Below, one piece after another: positions 1-8,336 of a stretch of 32,048 nucleotides of DNA. The DNA is from Marinigracilibium pacificum (GTDB lineage: Bacteria > Bacteroidota > Bacteroidia > Cytophagales > Cyclobacteriaceae). Numbering within the stretch: position 1 is the first letter of the stretch; each line of letters starts with the position of its first letter. The notes beneath the pieces are model-generated. The model saw nothing but the letters and a program-made list of their open reading frames with translations. It did no database searches and was not told where the DNA came from. The stretch lies in assembly GCF_012926615.1 (NCBI RefSeq), contig NZ_JABBNU010000018.1, forward strand, positions 1 through 32,048, read 5' to 3'. A program made the position numbers and the translations under genes.

Positions 1-2
1 AA

Positions 3-755
3 AAAAAAAAAGGAGACAAAATCGGATTCGTTGATAAAGACATGAATACCGTTATTCCTTTTGAGTATGATTTTGCAACTGCTTTCTATTTTGGACATAG
101 TATTGTTACTAAAGGAAATAAAAAACATATAATAAATGAAAAGAATATAGCAGTTCTTGATGTATCAAAATATGATTTCATAAATATTACCTCAAATAAA
201 CATGCTACTGTTGCTATTAAAAAAAGTAATAAAGAAGGAGAAAGTCAATATGGAGCAATCAATTATCTGTCAGGAGAGTTAATATACCCTCTTGGAGATT
301 ATCATTTATTGGGTTTCGAAAATGGATTATGCCCAATAGATTTTGGCTATGATGAAAATCACATGCCAGTTTCAGCTTTATTAAATTTAGAGAAACAACT
401 TATCATACCGAAAGGAAAATACAATTCCATACTTAAATTAGGGCAATTAATTATCGCAACAGATTACATAAATAACTTTGAAGACGTTTATGATAAAAAC
501 TTAGACTTTTTATTTAAAACATCAAATTCAATTGATGTTTTTAATAATACTTCAAAAAATGATATTTATAGATTAAATGTAATGGACACTACTCCTAGAT
601 TATATGGGGCTATTGACCATAAAGGAAACATAATTATCCCACCAATTTATCATAACATAAATGATTTCGGTTGGAATAATGATGGCCTCATAAATGTACA
701 GCTTAATGACGAATCATTTTTCATAGATCTGAATGGACGAGAGTATAAAAAATAA
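3..755 (+). CDS. WG-repeat protein, 5' end cut by window edge
   Basis: The frame stays open from base 3 to the TAA at 753-755. The first ATG at 42 is internal: the codons before it read GDKIGFVDKD and run straight into MNTVIPFEYD, together one WG-type repeat (G-x-x-G-F/I-D-x-x-G-x-x-I-P-x-x-Y-D). A second clear copy is YGAIDHKGNIIIPPIYHNI near the C-terminus, and degenerate copies lie between. WG repeats form beta-rich repeat domains of poorly defined function, often in bacterial surface or accessory proteins. The gene therefore starts left of the window and its N-terminus, including any signal peptide, is not visible. It converges on the 889-aa gene and shares a terminator with it. Family call is good; function unknown. 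Confidence 0.75.
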   Translation, partial: KKKGDKIGFVDKDMNTVIPFEYDFATAFYFGHSIVTKGNKKHIINEKNIAVLDVSKYDFINITSNKHATVAIKKSNKEGESQYGAINYLSGELIYPLGDYHLLGFENGLCPIDFGYDENHMPVSALLNLEKQLIIPKGKYNSILKLGQLIIATDYINNFEDVYDKNLDFLFKTSNSIDVFNNTSKNDIYRLNVMDTTPRLYGAIDHKGNIIIPPIYHNINDFGWNNDGLINVQLNDESFFIDLNGREYKK

Positions 756-780
756 GGAGTGACTAATAACTCCTTATTTT
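747..780. terminator. Bidirectional rho-independent terminator
   Basis: Perfect 10-bp inverted repeat AATAAGGAGT (751-760) / ACTCCTTATT (769-778) with an 8-nt loop, an A-run before it and a T-run after it. The left arm contains the WG gene stop codon, and the facing gene ends at 787, so one hairpin serves both convergent genes. Confidence 0.8.
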
Positions 781-786
781 CCATTA

Positions 787-3456
787 TTATTTTATGAAAT
801 AATCAAAATTAGCCTCGAGTTTCTTTTTAAATTCTTCACTTATTTGATTATTAGCAAAGTTTTTAATTTCCACACCAAGACTTTGAATCCAATTCAACGC
901 CTCATGAGTTAAATCCTTTTCATAAACAACACCACCATTAGCACCACCTGCTAATTTCACCTTTGCTCCCAATGCAGCCGAAACTCCTCCAGCAATCCCC
1001 GCTCCAAACTCTGTATGTAAAATCACTTTTGGCAAAGATTCCTTTGTAAAAAGTGTAGACATATAACTTACAAAATCACTTATAACATTCATCTTTTCCT
1101 TTACAAAATAGGAATCAATAGGTTCTCCGTGAAGGAAATCAACAACAGCTTTATATGCATTGAACATTTTTTCGGAGACATCACTCCCATCGAATAAACC
1201 AAGTATACTTCTGCTTAATCTTTCTAATACTCTACTAGAAACTTTCGCTAGATCAATTTCAACATCCAAATATCCATTTATATCTGCATACCCAAACGGA
1301 GATGAATTTGCCTTTGTATTGGCTTTATTGGTATTTCGATTATCTAATAACCTTTGCTCTCGATTCTTATTTACTAACAATTTACTTTGAATGATACCTG
1401 GCATAAAATCATTTATATAAATCCGCTTGGTTATCTTGGTTGATTTAATTAGATCCATAAAAGTGTCTCTATTTAAATTCTCCATGTACTCAACAGATTC
1501 ATTCAAGTTCTTTCCTAACCCCACTTCTAACTCACTGCCTTGACCTTCATAGTAATCCAGTTCTCCGGTCATTGAATATAGCTTCATTGTAGGAAAACTC
1601 CACTCTGGCTCTTCTGCCTCATTATCTTTATCAAAGATTAATTTCACACCAAAACCTCGGCCAAACATTGGCCCTAACTTACCAAGCATTGACAAATCTG
1701 TAGTCAGGTTTAGTTCTGTTCCAGCCTCAATAAAGACAATAGCCTGAGTCTTCTTAACAGCCATTCGCTCATCTTCATACTTTAAGTCATTATGAAACTC
1801 AACTCCTGTGGTAATATTTCCACCGAGTAATGCTTCGGCCTTTAAATTCAAATAGCTACACACCTTTTCATAAAGACTTGAATTCGTTCCATCCGGAGAA
1901 AAAGAACCTGGTGCATTTTCAGGTGCATAGACATCATTATGTGTATAACCATCTTGTTCTTTATCACTCGATGATTTGCTAAGCCCCAAGCTTCCTGCTC
2001 CACTTACCTGACCTTCTAATCCAAAAGCCATTTTCCTTTTAGTCACATAATGCTCCGGATTAAGCTGAGTGCTAAACAATGTATCAAAAAACATAGCTGA
2101 TAATTGATATGCAGATCCGTCAGAATAATTTGATATGGCAGCCAGAGCCGCTACGATTGAGTCATTATCTTTTATTGGAAACTCAAATTCAGCTGAGGTC
2201 ATTAAAGCTGCTTTAAGCTCAGCATTAACTCCAATTTTCCCTCCAATTACTGTAGCATCCTTTTTTTTACTCTTATTACCAACATAAAAACCAGCACCAG
2301 CACCAGTTTCTCCTCCCGCTCTACCTTTTAAAAAGGTTTTAAGGCCAAGTTTATTATCGTCTTTGCGATAAAAATAATTTTGTATAGATACATCTGCCCC
2401 GACAGGATAAATAAATGTTGCTCCAACATCCAGACCATAATAGGCTCCAAAACCTACAGGCCAATGTTCATCAACAAAATTTTGTGCAGATTGAGTTAAA
2501 TTCTTAAACTGATCTTTTAATGTATCAAGAAGGTTAAATGAGTTAAATTTTGAATTGAAAAGATTGATATAGTTCGAGTGTGGTAAATACAGGGTATCTC
2601 CTTCTTGAAATGAAAATTCATTTAATGAGAACTGATTAGCATTTTCCTCTATATAACTTCCTCCTTTTTCAAAATCAAATTCACCAGTATAATATATTCT
2701 TACTCCTTGCAGGTTTTCAGGGTTATTATGATAAAGTATCGCAGCAGCAATTACGTTTTGAGGTAAATCAAGTGTCGAATAATAATTTTTTAATACCTTT
2801 TTTATCTTATCTCCAGCCTTAATTTTATATAGTTTCGAACCAGCATAAGGCATTTCGAGAAGAGTATCTATATTTTCAGCTTCTGTATAATAAGTCTTAC
2901 CTTCACACGAAATACATGCCAGCCCATCCTTTTCTATCCTTTGAATATATATTTCGGTTCCAAATTCCAGTATGTGCCCATCCTTTTTATTTTTTGACTT
3001 ATAAATCTGAGCACCTTCTTCCTTAGTAATAGCAGAACGTTTATTTTCCATACTACTAAACTGATCAATCACCACCTCATTAATATGCGTTTGAATGATT
3101 TCAAGAAAGACATATCCGGAAATCATCTCACCATCTATTTCTGTAGTAACTCTTATCCATTCATCAGTTTCATTATATGCTTCAAAAATAGGAAGTCCCT
3201 TTAATAACCCATCTTCGTTATATGTTACTAATGACCTGATTTCATCTTTACCAGGCTTAGCATAGATTTTATTATAAAAATCATCTGAATGATTAGGCAG
3301 AATTGAGTATTGTGTATAATTCTTTTCTTTCTTCTCTTCCTGTTTTTTTATTATTCTACCACTTTCATCAGATTCAAAATCAGTATTCTCGGATTTTTGT
3401 TCTTTTAACTTTTCAGTTTTGGTTGCCTCATCGGCGCGATAAGCCCCTTTATACAT
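787..3456 (-). CDS. Large SH3-like/LysM-like glycine-rich protein, function unknown
   Basis: 889 aa with ATG start and no signal peptide; residues 10-50 are highly charged. Residues about 68-125 look like a bacterial SH3 domain (EW-IRVTTEIDG then SGYVFLE), and about 140-200 look like a second SH3-like fold. Residues 208-292 resemble a LysM module (KLYKIKAGDKIKKVLKNYY ... GDTLYLP) with an insertion. Residues about 335-620 and 810-850 are Gly/Ala-rich with alternating hydrophobic residues (GAGAGFYVG, GLEGQVSGAGSLGLS, FGAGIAGGVSAALGAK), suggesting beta-hairpins or a membrane-interacting region. It starts 5 bp after the AAA+ ATPase stop, so the two are almost certainly one operon. I do not recognise the family. 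Inference only: a structural or effector protein that needs the ATPase, possibly linked to a contractile injection apparatus encoded elsewhere. Confidence 0.7.
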   Translation of the reverse strand: MYKGAYRADEATKTEKLKEQKSENTDFESDESGRIIKKQEEKKEKNYTQYSILPNHSDDFYNKIYAKPGKDEIRSLVTYNEDGLLKGLPIFEAYNETDEWIRVTTEIDGEMISGYVFLEIIQTHINEVVIDQFSSMENKRSAITKEEGAQIYKSKNKKDGHILEFGTEIYIQRIEKDGLACISCEGKTYYTEAENIDTLLEMPYAGSKLYKIKAGDKIKKVLKNYYSTLDLPQNVIAAAILYHNNPENLQGVRIYYTGEFDFEKGGSYIEENANQFSLNEFSFQEGDTLYLPHSNYINLFNSKFNSFNLLDTLKDQFKNLTQSAQNFVDEHWPVGFGAYYGLDVGATFIYPVGADVSIQNYFYRKDDNKLGLKTFLKGRAGGETGAGAGFYVGNKSKKKDATVIGGKIGVNAELKAALMTSAEFEFPIKDNDSIVAALAAISNYSDGSAYQLSAMFFDTLFSTQLNPEHYVTKRKMAFGLEGQVSGAGSLGLSKSSSDKEQDGYTHNDVYAPENAPGSFSPDGTNSSLYEKVCSYLNLKAEALLGGNITTGVEFHNDLKYEDERMAVKKTQAIVFIEAGTELNLTTDLSMLGKLGPMFGRGFGVKLIFDKDNEAEEPEWSFPTMKLYSMTGELDYYEGQGSELEVGLGKNLNESVEYMENLNRDTFMDLIKSTKITKRIYINDFMPGIIQSKLLVNKNREQRLLDNRNTNKANTKANSSPFGYADINGYLDVEIDLAKVSSRVLERLSRSILGLFDGSDVSEKMFNAYKAVVDFLHGEPIDSYFVKEKMNVISDFVSYMSTLFTKESLPKVILHTEFGAGIAGGVSAALGAKVKLAGGANGGVVYEKDLTHEALNWIQSLGVEIKNFANNQISEEFKKKLEANFDYFIK

Positions 3457-3461
3457 AATGG

Positions 3462-4766
3462 TTATTTCTTAGCTAATTCTTCTACGACTTGTTTTATATC
3501 ATTCATCCCAACCTTATATCGACCACTTCTTATGGCTCTTAACGATATCACCTGTATAATCTGCACTATCATTGCTGCAGTAAAAGGCTTGGCAACAGCT
3601 AACATTTTAAAATCTAAAGTTTTGTCCGGCTCGAGTTGCTTTGGCCACAATTGCTGCCATATTTTCAATCCTTGCTCTTTTTTTGGTGGCCCAAAGAAGA
3701 TTGAACTCTGAAAACGTCTTGAAAATGCTTCATCAAGATTGGCTTTCATATTGGTTGCAAGGATAATTATTCCATTATAATTCTCTATTGCTTGTAATAG
3801 ATAGGCTATTAACTGATTATGATGTTGGTCATTACTATTTTGGGCATCTTTAGACCTATTTCCAAAAAGAGCATCTCCCTCATCAAAAAACAAGATATAT
3901 CCCTTATCCTCAGACTTAGACAACAGCTTACTAATATTTTCTTCTGTTTCACCTATATATTTTGATATCACAGCGGATAGATCAACCCTGTAAACATCTC
4001 TATTAAGTGACTTGCCTAGTAATGTCGCTGTTAAAGACTTCCCGGTACCTGAAGGACCATAAAATATTGCCCGATATCCAGGCTTTATATGAGCCCCAAG
4101 ACCCCATTCATTTTGTAATGCATCTTTATGAATTATGGCATCATTCATTTCCTGAAGTTTCTCTTCAGTATTTGGGTTCAAGACAAGATCATCCCAGGTA
4201 AGGGTTGTTGTAAGTAAGTGCGCAGGAAAGTCAGATGAATATTTAGGTCTTCTAACAGAGTTAAAAAGAAAGCTTTCAACATAATCCTGACTCAATCGTA
4301 GCTCTCCGTCATATTGCGTGCCAGTATTTCCAGCTGATCGGATTGAAAGTACTCCTCGTCTGTAAAAGACATGGTCAGAATCAAAAAACCTACAGGCCTT
4401 TAATCTCATCGAAAGGTTATTACCCGAAAGCAAAAATAAAGCTGTTTCACCAGAAGGTAACAACAGAGCTTTGGTTTCGGAGTTAATCAGTTTCGCAGTG
4501 CTTAAACGCCCTTTATACAATAGCCCATTAATTAAGTCTGGCCAGGCATGTGGAGCAATAGCTAATGCTAATACTAATCGTTCATGAATAGTTAGATTAT
4601 TTTTAATTATAAATTCAGCATAGGCAGATCCCTCTTCCGGAACTTTTGGTGCTTCCGGAAATTCAATTTCACTTTCCGGAGACAATTCATAACCTGCCAT
4701 ACGCATATCAATACAGCTTTTGAGCCATTTAAGCTCATTTTCTATCATCATTTCAAAAAATTGCAT
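3462..4766 (-). CDS. AAA+ ATPase, contractile-injection-system type (Afp15-like)
   Basis: 434 aa from the ATG at 4766, preceded by AGGA 7 nt upstream. The frame can be extended to a TTG at 4823, but that codon lies inside a transcription terminator, so I reject the longer form. The N-terminal about 200 residues form a helical/winged-helix-like region. The C-terminal half is a single AAA+ module with Walker A GPSGTGKS (about residue 237), pore loop KYIGETE, Walker B ILFFDEGD, sensor-1 ATN and a double arginine finger SRR. N-terminal region plus one AAA module is the layout of ATPases found in extracellular contractile injection loci and related phage-tail-like systems, and also of orphan Bacteroidota ATPases. 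No sheath, tube or baseplate genes are in the window. Its partner is the 889-aa gene directly downstream. Confidence 0.8.
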   Translation of the reverse strand: MQFFEMMIENELKWLKSCIDMRMAGYELSPESEIEFPEAPKVPEEGSAYAEFIIKNNLTIHERLVLALAIAPHAWPDLINGLLYKGRLSTAKLINSETKALLLPSGETALFLLSGNNLSMRLKACRFFDSDHVFYRRGVLSIRSAGNTGTQYDGELRLSQDYVESFLFNSVRRPKYSSDFPAHLLTTTLTWDDLVLNPNTEEKLQEMNDAIIHKDALQNEWGLGAHIKPGYRAIFYGPSGTGKSLTATLLGKSLNRDVYRVDLSAVISKYIGETEENISKLLSKSEDKGYILFFDEGDALFGNRSKDAQNSNDQHHNQLIAYLLQAIENYNGIIILATNMKANLDEAFSRRFQSSIFFGPPKKEQGLKIWQQLWPKQLEPDKTLDFKMLAVAKPFTAAMIVQIIQVISLRAIRSGRYKVGMNDIKQVVEELAKK

Positions 4767-4808
4767 AGTTAAATCCTGTTTACTGGGAATAAACAAAAGC
4801 CAATGATA

Positions 4809-4838
4809 GAAAAATAAGACCAATAATTAAAATTGGTC
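4809..4838 (-). terminator. Terminator after lipocalin-like gene
   Basis: Inverted repeat GACCAAT (4818-4824) / ATTGGTC (4832-4838). Read on the minus strand it is followed by TTATTTTTC. It lies about 60 bp after the lipocalin-like stop and separates that transcript from the AAA+ gene. Confidence 0.55.
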
Positions 4839-4895
4839 ACTCGCTAATTTTATTTACAATTGAATTTAATACTAATAAGGTTTTACCTTAAAATG

Positions 4896-5555
4896 TTAAT
4901 TACTTCGGATATAGATCACCTTCTTTCCCTTAACCTCTTTACTAACTCCTGTAAGCACTAGCTGATCACCGACGAATTCAACCTGATAGTATTCATGCGG
5001 CTTTGAATTATCGTAATTAATAAATCCAATTTCAGGTTTATGAGCATGTGGGTGCCAATATCCACCAGATTGTTTGCCATCAATTCTCTTTACAAAAACC
5101 CGATCCCAACGAAGCATCAAAATTTCTTCATTTTTATTTTCAACCTTTTCCCATACACCAACTAATTTCTCTGCATGCTCTCTTGGTAATTCGTCAATTC
5201 TTTTAAGATGAACCTTAACATTTGTCCCTTCCTCTTTTCTTTCCCAAATCATTTCATTGTCACGAAATGTTATACTAAAAGGAACATCAATATCTTCTTT
5301 TATATAATCATCTTTCAATGAAATTAATTTTTCGGTTTTATTAAATGACCATCGTCCCGCGCCATTCTGAATCCATCCATTTCCCGATTCATAGGTGCCA
5401 TCCCCATTAATTCGTGTCCACTTACCAATTGGAGTCATTTGTTCATCTCCAACCTTGACGCTTGTTATCTCCCATAACCCATTCAAACTGTTATCTTGAG
5501 CACTGATAATTTGAACAGATAAAAGCAATGTTATAATTATTAATTTTAGCTTCAT
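4896..5555 (-). CDS. Secreted lipocalin-like domain protein
   Basis: 219 aa. A Sec signal peptide (MKLKLIIITLLLSVQIISAQ) is cleaved around residue 19-20. Two tandem segments each begin with a lipocalin-like strand signature: LNGLWEITSVKVGDEQMTP at about 24-42 and KLVGVWEKVENKNEE at about 130-144. This fits the lipocalin-like/DUF4488-type small beta-barrel proteins common in Bacteroidota, whose ligands are mostly unknown. Its ATG shares one base with the upstream serine hydrolase stop (TAATG), so the two are translationally coupled and probably act together outside the cytoplasm. No catalytic motif is visible. Confidence 0.7.
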   Translation of the reverse strand: MKLKLIIITLLLSVQIISAQDNSLNGLWEITSVKVGDEQMTPIGKWTRINGDGTYESGNGWIQNGAGRWSFNKTEKLISLKDDYIKEDIDVPFSITFRDNEMIWERKEEGTNVKVHLKRIDELPREHAEKLVGVWEKVENKNEEILMLRWDRVFVKRIDGKQSGGYWHPHAHKPEIGFINYDNSKPHEYYQVEFVGDQLVLTGVSKEVKGKKVIYIRSN

Positions 5556-6685
5556 TATTTATAATTTAAGATTTTCAAAACATTATCTGCAATTCCTAAT
5601 AGATTTGAATTACTTCCTGTATTCGCCAACATTGAAATAATTGTTTCACCATCATTGATGTTAACTAACAATGATCTATAGCCTCCTGTATTACCTCCAT
5701 GAATTATATATGGTTTACTAATATTCAGATTGCCCATCGAATAGTTACCTCCATCAAATACAATCCAGCCATAACCATAAGAATTAGTAGAATCAATTTT
5801 GGAGATATGATTTGTTTTCATAACCTGAAGAGATTCTTCAGAAAGTAACACGTTACTGTTCATAGACTCTGCCCATTTTACCATGTCCGAACTTGTGCTA
5901 AAGATTCTTCTCCCAATACTCAAATCAATATAATCATTCTTCAAATATTCATCGGTTTCACGGTCTTGTTCATATGCTTCAACAAGATTTGGAATAACCT
6001 TCCGACGATCAATAATAGAATATGTATTTCTCAAACCCAGAGGAACACATATTTTCTCATTCAATATCTCGCCAAAAGATTTCTTATACACTTCTTCGAG
6101 AATTATTGCTAATAAATGATAACCAAAATTACTGTAGTAAAACCCCTTTCCGGGAAGAAATACAGGCTCCAGTTTAGCAACAAAATCTATATACTCCCTA
6201 TTTGAAAATTGACTTCGCTTGAATTTCATGAAATTGCCTTGTTTCAACTCTTCATCAATTTCATTGTAATCAGGAATTCCTGACGTATGTGTCAATAAAT
6301 GATGTAGGGTAATACTATCCGGGAAGGCAGAAGAATAGCCATGAATTGCTAGAATATCATTCAGGTTATTATCAGGAGACAGCTTACCTTCCTCAGTGGC
6401 AATCATGATTAATGTAGCTATAAAACTTTTATTCAAAGAGGCAATATCAAACACAAAAGAGGTATCCATTTCAATGTGCCAATTCCTGTCTGCTACACCA
6501 GCTGTACAACTAAATTCATCACCATTATTCTTCAGTTTAATTACACCTGAAAATTTGTCCAATCCGTTTTCCGCCTTAATTAAACTATCAACACCGTAAA
6601 AAGTATTATCAGACCCTTCCGGAGTGGATTTATGGTTACAAGACCACAGAACTATTAATAAAAAAATTAAATATATACTCCTCAT
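5555..6685 (-). CDS. Serine beta-lactamase-family hydrolase, lipoprotein
   Basis: 376 aa. A lipoprotein signal ends in LWSC (Cys16). All three active-site elements of the serine beta-lactamase/DD-peptidase superfamily are present: S83-L-N-K86 (SxxK), Y184-S-N186 (YxN), and H329-G-G in place of the KTG triad, which is usual for the class C/PBP4*-like and esterase branch. Likely anchored to the periplasmic or outer membrane face. The substrate could be a peptide, ester or lactam and cannot be read from sequence. First gene of a two-gene operon with the lipocalin-like protein (1-bp overlap). A second, only distantly similar hydrolase lies at 18641-19822. Confidence 0.85.
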   Translation of the reverse strand: MRSIYLIFLLIVLWSCNHKSTPEGSDNTFYGVDSLIKAENGLDKFSGVIKLKNNGDEFSCTAGVADRNWHIEMDTSFVFDIASLNKSFIATLIMIATEEGKLSPDNNLNDILAIHGYSSAFPDSITLHHLLTHTSGIPDYNEIDEELKQGNFMKFKRSQFSNREYIDFVAKLEPVFLPGKGFYYSNFGYHLLAIILEEVYKKSFGEILNEKICVPLGLRNTYSIIDRRKVIPNLVEAYEQDRETDEYLKNDYIDLSIGRRIFSTSSDMVKWAESMNSNVLLSEESLQVMKTNHISKIDSTNSYGYGWIVFDGGNYSMGNLNISKPYIIHGGNTGGYRSLLVNINDGETIISMLANTGSNSNLLGIADNVLKILNYK

Positions 6686-6787
6686 ACACTTTGATTAATT
6701 GAATACAATAAAACAACCTAAATCAATTATAATCAACAAAGTGTAAAGTAAAAGGGGTGAAATTCTACGATTTGTGGTGAAATAAAA

Positions 6788-7534
6788 TCACAACTTCACA
6801 ATATTATCTTGATACTTTTTAGAAACAGGAACTTGATGATTAGTATCAAATAATAAAAATACTTTTCCTGCCTTGGTCTCTACATGCTCAACTTGGTCAA
6901 GGTTGACTAAAAAACTTCTATGACAACGAATTAAAATTGAAGCTAATTCCTCCTCAAAGTTTTTCAAAGAATTTCTTATTAGCTTACTCTTAACCTGACC
7001 TCCAGACCGATAAAAAATATCAACATAATTATCCTCAGCCTTAAAGTACAAAATATTTTCTGGCTTAACCTTTAATTGAGTCTTGCCATTATCGCCTTTA
7101 ATATTAATCAGATCTACAATTAGATCTTTCGAATCATTTTGAAATAAAAAATGAACAAAGGTAAGTGGAACTACCATTACAACGGCAAACTCAAAAAGCA
7201 TTAAAAAATAGCTTTCTAAATTCAACTCAGTCCAATTCCAGAAAATATTAAAAAGTAAATAGATAAGATGAGCAGTAAAAACAACCTCCCATAGCCTCCA
7301 TAAGAATTTATTTACTTTGGCTTCGACATTAATAAATTTCTTTAGTAATAATTCATTAAAAGCAAAAGAGAATGATGCTAGTAATCCAAAACACACAGAC
7401 CTGAAAAATAAACTATGACCTGAAAAAGACTCTTCAGTTTGAATACCAAAAGATCGATATAAATACAGGACAACAAATAAAAACACCCCAGAAAAAACAA
7501 TAACTGAGTATTTTTCCTTATCCCTATTATCCAT
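6788..7534 (-). CDS. Membrane-anchored LytTR transcriptional regulator
   Basis: 248 aa. Four predicted membrane helices (about 9-27, 43-63, 84-100, 108-131) are followed by a C-terminal LytTR DNA-binding domain (about 152-246) with the family's signature stretches ILYFKAEDNYVDIFY and IRCHRSFLVNLDQVEHV. There is no receiver domain, so signalling must come through the membrane part rather than phosphotransfer. It lies 9 bp downstream of a small membrane protein. Membrane-bound LytTR regulators occur in Bacteroidota, and paired membrane-protein/LytTR systems are known in Firmicutes; whether this pair works that way is inference. Target genes are unknown; the hydrolase operon 100 bp downstream is a candidate. 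Confidence 0.85.
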   Translation of the reverse strand: MDNRDKEKYSVIVFSGVFLFVVLYLYRSFGIQTEESFSGHSLFFRSVCFGLLASFSFAFNELLLKKFINVEAKVNKFLWRLWEVVFTAHLIYLLFNIFWNWTELNLESYFLMLFEFAVVMVVPLTFVHFLFQNDSKDLIVDLINIKGDNGKTQLKVKPENILYFKAEDNYVDIFYRSGGQVKSKLIRNSLKNFEEELASILIRCHRSFLVNLDQVEHVETKAGKVFLLFDTNHQVPVSKKYQDNIVKL

Positions 7535-7543
7535 ATCTATTAA

Positions 7544-7993
7544 TTAGCTTAAACTTAATATGTTGATCAAGGCAAATGCAGAGGTAATTACCAAAAAACC
7601 AAACTCATTCCGCATGCTAGTCGGATATTTATATGAGAGATATGCTACTCCAGCAATTGGTAATACTGCTAGTTTACTTAAAATCATAACCTTAGGCATG
7701 TGTAAAACACTTATGATATTATTAATTAATAGAATACCAGCCAGCGATATCATTATCAGTTTCTTCAGAATACCATCATCTATTTTAGTCATTCCATAAA
7801 TTATTATCAGAATCAATGAAATAGAATACAGTATAAAACTAATTGTTTTAGTCATGGGAGACTCAAAAACCAGCAAGCCCATAAACAACACTTGAAGCCC
7901 TAAAATTATTTTAGAAAGTAAATCATCAACTCTCAAAATATTATACAGAGCATACATACAAGTCAAAACAATGATTATTCTAAATACAAGCAT
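7544..7993 (-). CDS. Small multi-pass membrane protein paired with LytTR regulator
   Basis: 149 aa, almost entirely hydrophobic, with about five membrane-spanning segments separated by short charged loops (RVDDLLSK, MTKIDDGILKK, SYKYPTSMRNEFG). No family recognised and no catalytic or metal-binding pattern seen. Its stop is 9 bp from the start of the LytTR regulator, so the two are co-transcribed. A role as sensor or modulator of that regulator is plausible from position alone. Confidence 0.65.
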   Translation of the reverse strand: MLVFRIIIVLTCMYALYNILRVDDLLSKIILGLQVLFMGLLVFESPMTKTISFILYSISLILIIIYGMTKIDDGILKKLIMISLAGILLINNIISVLHMPKVMILSKLAVLPIAGVAYLSYKYPTSMRNEFGFLVITSAFALINILSLS

Positions 7994-8178
7994 ACCAAAA
8001 AATATTTATTCCCTTCAAATGTCTACTTCTCAAAAAAATAAGGATTGCTCCCAGAAAACTATTATTGTGTCCAAATCAGCACATATCTACTTCATTTTCG
8101 AACACATTTATCTAAAACATGAAAATCATATATAAACATTAAAAAAATCATATCACGCTTTAATTCTGATATTTATAT

Positions 8179-8198
8179 TTGCTTTATAAAATAAGCAA
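8179..8198. promoter_or_regulatory. Inverted repeat, possible activator site
   Basis: TTGCTT and AAGCAA arms with an 8-bp spacer, centred about 62 bp before the predicted start of the sigma-54-type promoter. It could be an enhancer site for a sigma-54 activator, although such sites usually lie farther upstream. Confidence 0.25.
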
Positions 8199-8223
8199 TA
8201 ATAAAAACAGCTATTTTACAAAA

Positions 8224-8240
8224 TTGGCATAATAATTGCC
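8224..8240 (+). promoter_or_regulatory. Sigma-54-type (-24/-12) promoter
   Basis: TTGGCATAATAATTGCC has the invariant GG (8226-8227) and GC (8238-8239) separated by exactly 10 nt, with the flanking TTGGCA and TTGC that define RpoN promoters. Transcription would begin near 8250. No plus-strand gene follows. Confidence 0.55.
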
Positions 8241-8249
8241 TTTTATCTC

Positions 8250-8336
8250 ATAGGTTTTTTTAATAACTGTTTAGGTTTAGGTTTAAAACAGATTAAGGTT
8301 AAAGCGCAGTAGCAATTTGTTACTGCGCTTTTTTAT
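8250..8336 (+). ncRNA. Candidate small RNA, about 85 nt
   Basis: Bounded by the sigma-54-type promoter and by a rho-independent terminator whose T-tract lies only on this strand. Between them is a second hairpin, CTGTTT (8267-8272) / AAACAG (8286-8291), whose 13-nt loop shows a doubled AGGTTT. No start codon with a usable frame is seen. The neighbouring gene on the right is on the opposite strand, so the terminator has no coding gene to serve. RNA identity and ends are inferred. Confidence 0.45.

Larger units (their letters stand above)
7994..8332. other. 339-bp gene-free region with promoter and small transcript
   Basis: No credible ORF on either strand. The left part (7994-8170) is plain AT-rich upstream sequence of the membrane protein gene. 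The right part holds an inverted repeat TTGCTT-N8-AAGCAA (8179-8198), a sigma-54-type promoter (8224-8240) and a short plus-strand transcript candidate ending in a strong terminator. Confidence 0.6.

Noticed and set aside
1160-1390. Plus-strand 76-codon ORF inside the 889-aa gene
   Set aside because: Lies fully antisense to a long coding frame, with no ribosome site or recognisable protein.
6687-6744. Distant CACTTTG/CAAAGTG-type inverted repeat upstream of the serine hydrolase
   Set aside because: Seven-base arms about 45 bp apart in AT-rich sequence are expected by chance.
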